DNA of 64,000 nt from Pseudomonas sp. N040. GTDB lineage: Bacteria > Pseudomonadota > Gammaproteobacteria > Pseudomonadales > Pseudomonadaceae. The notes below the pieces were generated by a model. The model worked only from the letters and a program-made list of their open reading frames with translations, made no database searches and was not told the origin of the DNA. Positions 61,298-64,000 of this stretch are shown here, in pieces (the stretch's first letter is position 1; each line of letters begins with the position of its first letter). The DNA is taken from positions 124,001 to 188,000 of the forward strand of contig NZ_JADOBE010000010.1 in assembly GCF_015637705.1 (NCBI RefSeq). Direction: 5' to 3'. Made by a program: the position numbers and the translations under genes.

Positions 61298-63628
61298 ATG
61301 ATCCACCTTCGACTTTTAACCGGCCTGCTGGCCTTCGGCAGCCTGGCCGTGCAGGCCGCGCCGGTGTCCTACAGCAAGGACGTGCAGCCCATCTTCGAGC
61401 GCAACTGCATTGCCTGCCATGCCTGCTACGACGCGCCGTGTCAACTGAACCTCGGCAGTGGCGAGGGTGTGCAGCGCGGTGCCAGCAAGGCGCTGGTCTA
61501 CGATGGTGGCAGATTGCGCCAGGCGCAACCGACGCAGTTGTGGTTTGACGCACACACCCAGGAGCAATGGCGCCAGCGCGGGTTCTTCTCGGTGCTGGAT
61601 GCCCGCGGACAGCCAGCGGCGTTGATGTCGCGGATGTTGCAACTGGGACATGACGCGCCACTGACACCCAACGCCAGGCTGCCGGATAGCCTGGATATCA
61701 GCAGCTACCGCCAGAACCAGTGTCCGCGGCCGGACGAATTTACCGCCTTCAGCAAAGACTCTCCGGGGGTGGGCATGCCGTTCGCCGTCACCGGGCTGGC
61801 ACCGGCCGATTACCAGACCCTGCAGGACTGGCTGGCGCAGGGTGCGCCGCTGGATCAGCAGCCGGTGCTGGCAAGCGCCGCCGAGGCAGCCCAGATCAGC
61901 GAATGGGAAAACCTGCTGAATGCCGCCGGTGCGCGGCAAGCGCTGGTCGGGCGCTGGCTGTATGAGCACCTGTTTCTGGCGCACCTGTATTTCGAGGGCT
62001 CCGGCAGCGGGCATTTCTTCCAGCTGGTGCGCTCGCGCACACCCAGCGGGCAACCGGTCGATGTGATCGCCAGCCGCCGCCCGAATGATGATCCGGGAAC
62101 CCAGTTCTTCTATCGCATACGGCCCATCCAGGGCGCCATCGTGCGCAAGACCCACATCACTTATCCGCTCAGCGCGCAGAAGCTGGCGCGGGTCAACCAG
62201 CTGTTTTTTGCTGCCGACTGGAGTACCGATAGCGTGCCCGGCTACGGGCTTGGCTCGCAGGCCAATCCCTTCGTGACCTTTGCCGCGATTCCGGCGAAGG
62301 CGCGCTATCAGTTCATGCTGGATAACGCCGAATATTTCGTGCGCACCTTTATCCGTGGCCCGGTCTGTCGCGGGCAGATCGCCACCGATGTGATCCGCGA
62401 CCAGTTCTGGACACTCTTTCAGGACCCGCGGCATGACCTGTATGTCAACGATGCGGACTACCGGTCGCAGGTTGACCCGCTACTGAAAATGCCCGGGCTG
62501 GCCGTCGACCTGCAAAGTGCGATCAGGGAGTGGCCAACCGATCGGGATAATCGCAACGAATATCTGGCCATCCGCCAGGAAGCCTACGGCGATAGGCCCG
62601 CACCCGGCTGGGACACGATCTGGACCGGCAACGACAATGCCTTACTGACCATCTTCCGGCATTTCGACAGCGCCGAGGTACACAAGGGGCTCGCTGGCGC
62701 CGTGCCCCAGACCATGTGGATGATGGATTACCCGCTGCTGGAGCAGACCTATTACGGGCTGGTGGTCAATTTTGATGTGTATGGCTCGGCCGCCCACCAG
62801 GCACAGACGCGGATGTATTTCGACCTGATTCGCAATGCTTCGGAAATCAACCTGTTGCGCCTGCTGTCGGCGGATGCACGGCAGGACATACTGGACAGCT
62901 GGTATGGCGGCGCCAGCGGGCGCCTCACCCTGTGGATGGATTACCAGACGATTGACACGGACACCGACACCGGGCTGTCGCTGCTGCCAGGCGAGCCCTA
63001 CGCGGCATTCGCCAAAGGCTTGCTGGCGCACACTGCGGCAATCAATGCCACCCCGGATCCGCTCAACCGCTGCACCGGCGATAGCTGTTTCAATGCCGCC
63101 ATCGCGCCCGAATTGCAGGATGCCGAGCAACAGCTCAGCCGGCTGGCGGCGCGCAAGGCCAGTTCGCTGCCGGTGATCGATCAGTTGCCCGAGGTGACGC
63201 TGCTGCGCATCGAGACCGGGGATGGCGGTCGCGCGGTGTACAGCCTGCTGCGCAATCGGGCGCATTCCAATGTGGCGTACATGCTGGGTGAGTCATTGCG
63301 CTATGAACCACTGAAAGACAGCCTGACCATCGCCCCGGGCGTGCTGGGCAATTATCCGAACTTCCTGATCAATCTGCCGGCCGGGGAAGTTGCCGAATTC
63401 GTCGATGCCATGGAGCAGGTGCAGCCGGCCAGCGGGCTGACCGGCCTGCTGGACGGCTTGAACAAGGCACAGGATGACACGGGCTTCGAAAAAATAATGG
63501 CGCGCTGGGGCGTGCGGCGCAGCAACCTGCAGTTCTGGTTCTATTTCAATGACCTGACCACCTTTCAGCGCGAAACCGCACCGCTGGAGGCGGGGTATCT
63601 GGACATGAGCCGCTTCGAGAACCTCTGA
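61298..63628 (+). CDS. cti: Fatty acid cis/trans isomerase
   Basis: The protein has 776 residues and a signal peptide (LLTGLLAFGSLAVQAAP). A heme-c motif NCIACHACYDAPCQLNL lies at about 32-48. It converts cis-unsaturated membrane fatty acids to trans in the periplasm, stiffening the membrane under solvent or heat stress. RGPVCRGQIATDVIRDQFW and the long C-terminal domain fit the family, as does the length. metH-cti-nfuA is the Pseudomonas order. Confidence 0.95.
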   Translation: MIHLRLLTGLLAFGSLAVQAAPVSYSKDVQPIFERNCIACHACYDAPCQLNLGSGEGVQRGASKALVYDGGRLRQAQPTQLWFDAHTQEQWRQRGFFSVLDARGQPAALMSRMLQLGHDAPLTPNARLPDSLDISSYRQNQCPRPDEFTAFSKDSPGVGMPFAVTGLAPADYQTLQDWLAQGAPLDQQPVLASAAEAAQISEWENLLNAAGARQALVGRWLYEHLFLAHLYFEGSGSGHFFQLVRSRTPSGQPVDVIASRRPNDDPGTQFFYRIRPIQGAIVRKTHITYPLSAQKLARVNQLFFAADWSTDSVPGYGLGSQANPFVTFAAIPAKARYQFMLDNAEYFVRTFIRGPVCRGQIATDVIRDQFWTLFQDPRHDLYVNDADYRSQVDPLLKMPGLAVDLQSAIREWPTDRDNRNEYLAIRQEAYGDRPAPGWDTIWTGNDNALLTIFRHFDSAEVHKGLAGAVPQTMWMMDYPLLEQTYYGLVVNFDVYGSAAHQAQTRMYFDLIRNASEINLLRLLSADARQDILDSWYGGASGRLTLWMDYQTIDTDTDTGLSLLPGEPYAAFAKGLLAHTAAINATPDPLNRCTGDSCFNAAIAPELQDAEQQLSRLAARKASSLPVIDQLPEVTLLRIETGDGGRAVYSLLRNRAHSNVAYMLGESLRYEPLKDSLTIAPGVLGNYPNFLINLPAGEVAEFVDAMEQVQPASGLTGLLDGLNKAQDDTGFEKIMARWGVRRSNLQFWFYFNDLTTFQRETAPLEAGYLDMSRFENL

Positions 63629-63751
63629 GGGGTTGCCGCCGGGCCTTTACGGGCCTGGCCAAAGCGTTACAGCTTATTCCGACCAAAACGCTAGGCCTTT
63701 ATCCGGCCTGCCGACTGGCGTACACTGGCCTCCTGTTTTAGAGGAGTGGCC

Positions 63752-64000
63752 ATGAGCGCAATCACCATCACCGAGGCAGCCGAACTGTATCTGGCTGACC
63801 TGCTGAGCAAGCAGAACACCACCGGCATCGGCATCCGCATTTTCATCACCCAGCCGGGAACCCCGCACGCGGAAACCTGCATCGCCTATTGCAAGCCCGG
63901 TGAAGAAAAGCCCGAGGACGGCGCACTGTCGCTGAAAAGCTTCACTGCCTACATCGATGCGTTGAGTGAACCGTTTCTGGCGGATGCCGTCGTCGACTAT
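63752..64000 (+). CDS. nfuA: Fe-S biogenesis protein NfuA, N-terminal part
   Basis: The first 83 residues are present; the gene continues beyond the right edge. GAGGAG precedes the ATG at 63752. [21 protein letters not shown] and [28 protein letters not shown] fit the A-type (IscA-like) N-terminal domain of NfuA. The CxxC Nfu domain that carries the cluster lies outside. NfuA delivers 4Fe-4S clusters under stress. Confidence 0.93.
   Translation, partial: MSAITITEAAELYLADLLSKQNTTGIGIRIFITQPGTPHAETCIAYCKPGEEKPEDGALSLKSFTAYIDALSEPFLADAVVDY

Overview
The window looks like a chromosomal segment of a Pseudomonas-type gammaproteobacterium. GC content is high. Several gene orders are familiar from that group: folE, a small conserved gene, smr, prmB, aroC and an MFS gene; metH, cti and nfuA; mobA, moaB and moeA. 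GTAGGAGCCAGCTTGCTGGCGA-type REP palindromes lie between genes. All functions are assigned by reading the sequence; no database search was run.

Layout. 1-7063: the start of a MalT-like regulator runs off the left edge, followed by a PpiC / HupE-UreJ / DUF3604 trio, a periplasmic solute-binding protein and a WYL-domain regulator. 7113-7834: two small overlapping genes, the second encoding a secreted protein made of 17-residue DxDxDG repeats. 7967-20102: a defence island in the order hsdM, hsdS, an EVE-domain McrB-like GTPase, mcrC, a winged-helix/MNT nucleotidyltransferase, a HEPN-like fragment, hsdR. Most neighbours overlap by a few bases. A tRNA-Pro(CGG) gene, with its own promoter and terminator, follows at 20410-20486 with its 3' end facing the island.

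20735-32362: molybdenum-cofactor genes (mobA divergent from moaB-moeA); an AraC regulator divergent from an operon of alkyl-DHAP-synthase-like flavoprotein, GlpD-like dehydrogenase and FGGY kinase; a MOSC protein; folE; a conserved small protein; smr; a small membrane protein. 32493-39081: prmB, aroC, an MFS transporter, then a hydrolase-SDR pair and a convergent AraC regulator. That regulator is divergent from a 611-residue fusion of a diiron-type domain with a flavin reductase and a ferredoxin (39193-41028).

41109-54152: a glutamine amidotransferase, a Dyp-type peroxidase, a c-type cytochrome protein, a thiolase plus FadB-like beta-oxidation operon, an NTF2-AraC fusion regulator, and a likely polyamine or amine group: FAD amine oxidase, cupin, SpuD/PotF-like binding protein, and two paralogous class I amidotransferases flanking a DUF1883 gene. 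54235-64000: a SulP transporter, a Cax antiporter, metH, divergent cti, and the start of nfuA.

The most interesting part is the island. A modification-dependent (EVE-McrBC) nuclease sits inside a modification-sensitive (type I) operon. hsdR is in a separate downstream unit behind a DNA-binding MNT protein, and hsdR itself carries an in-frame REP palindrome.
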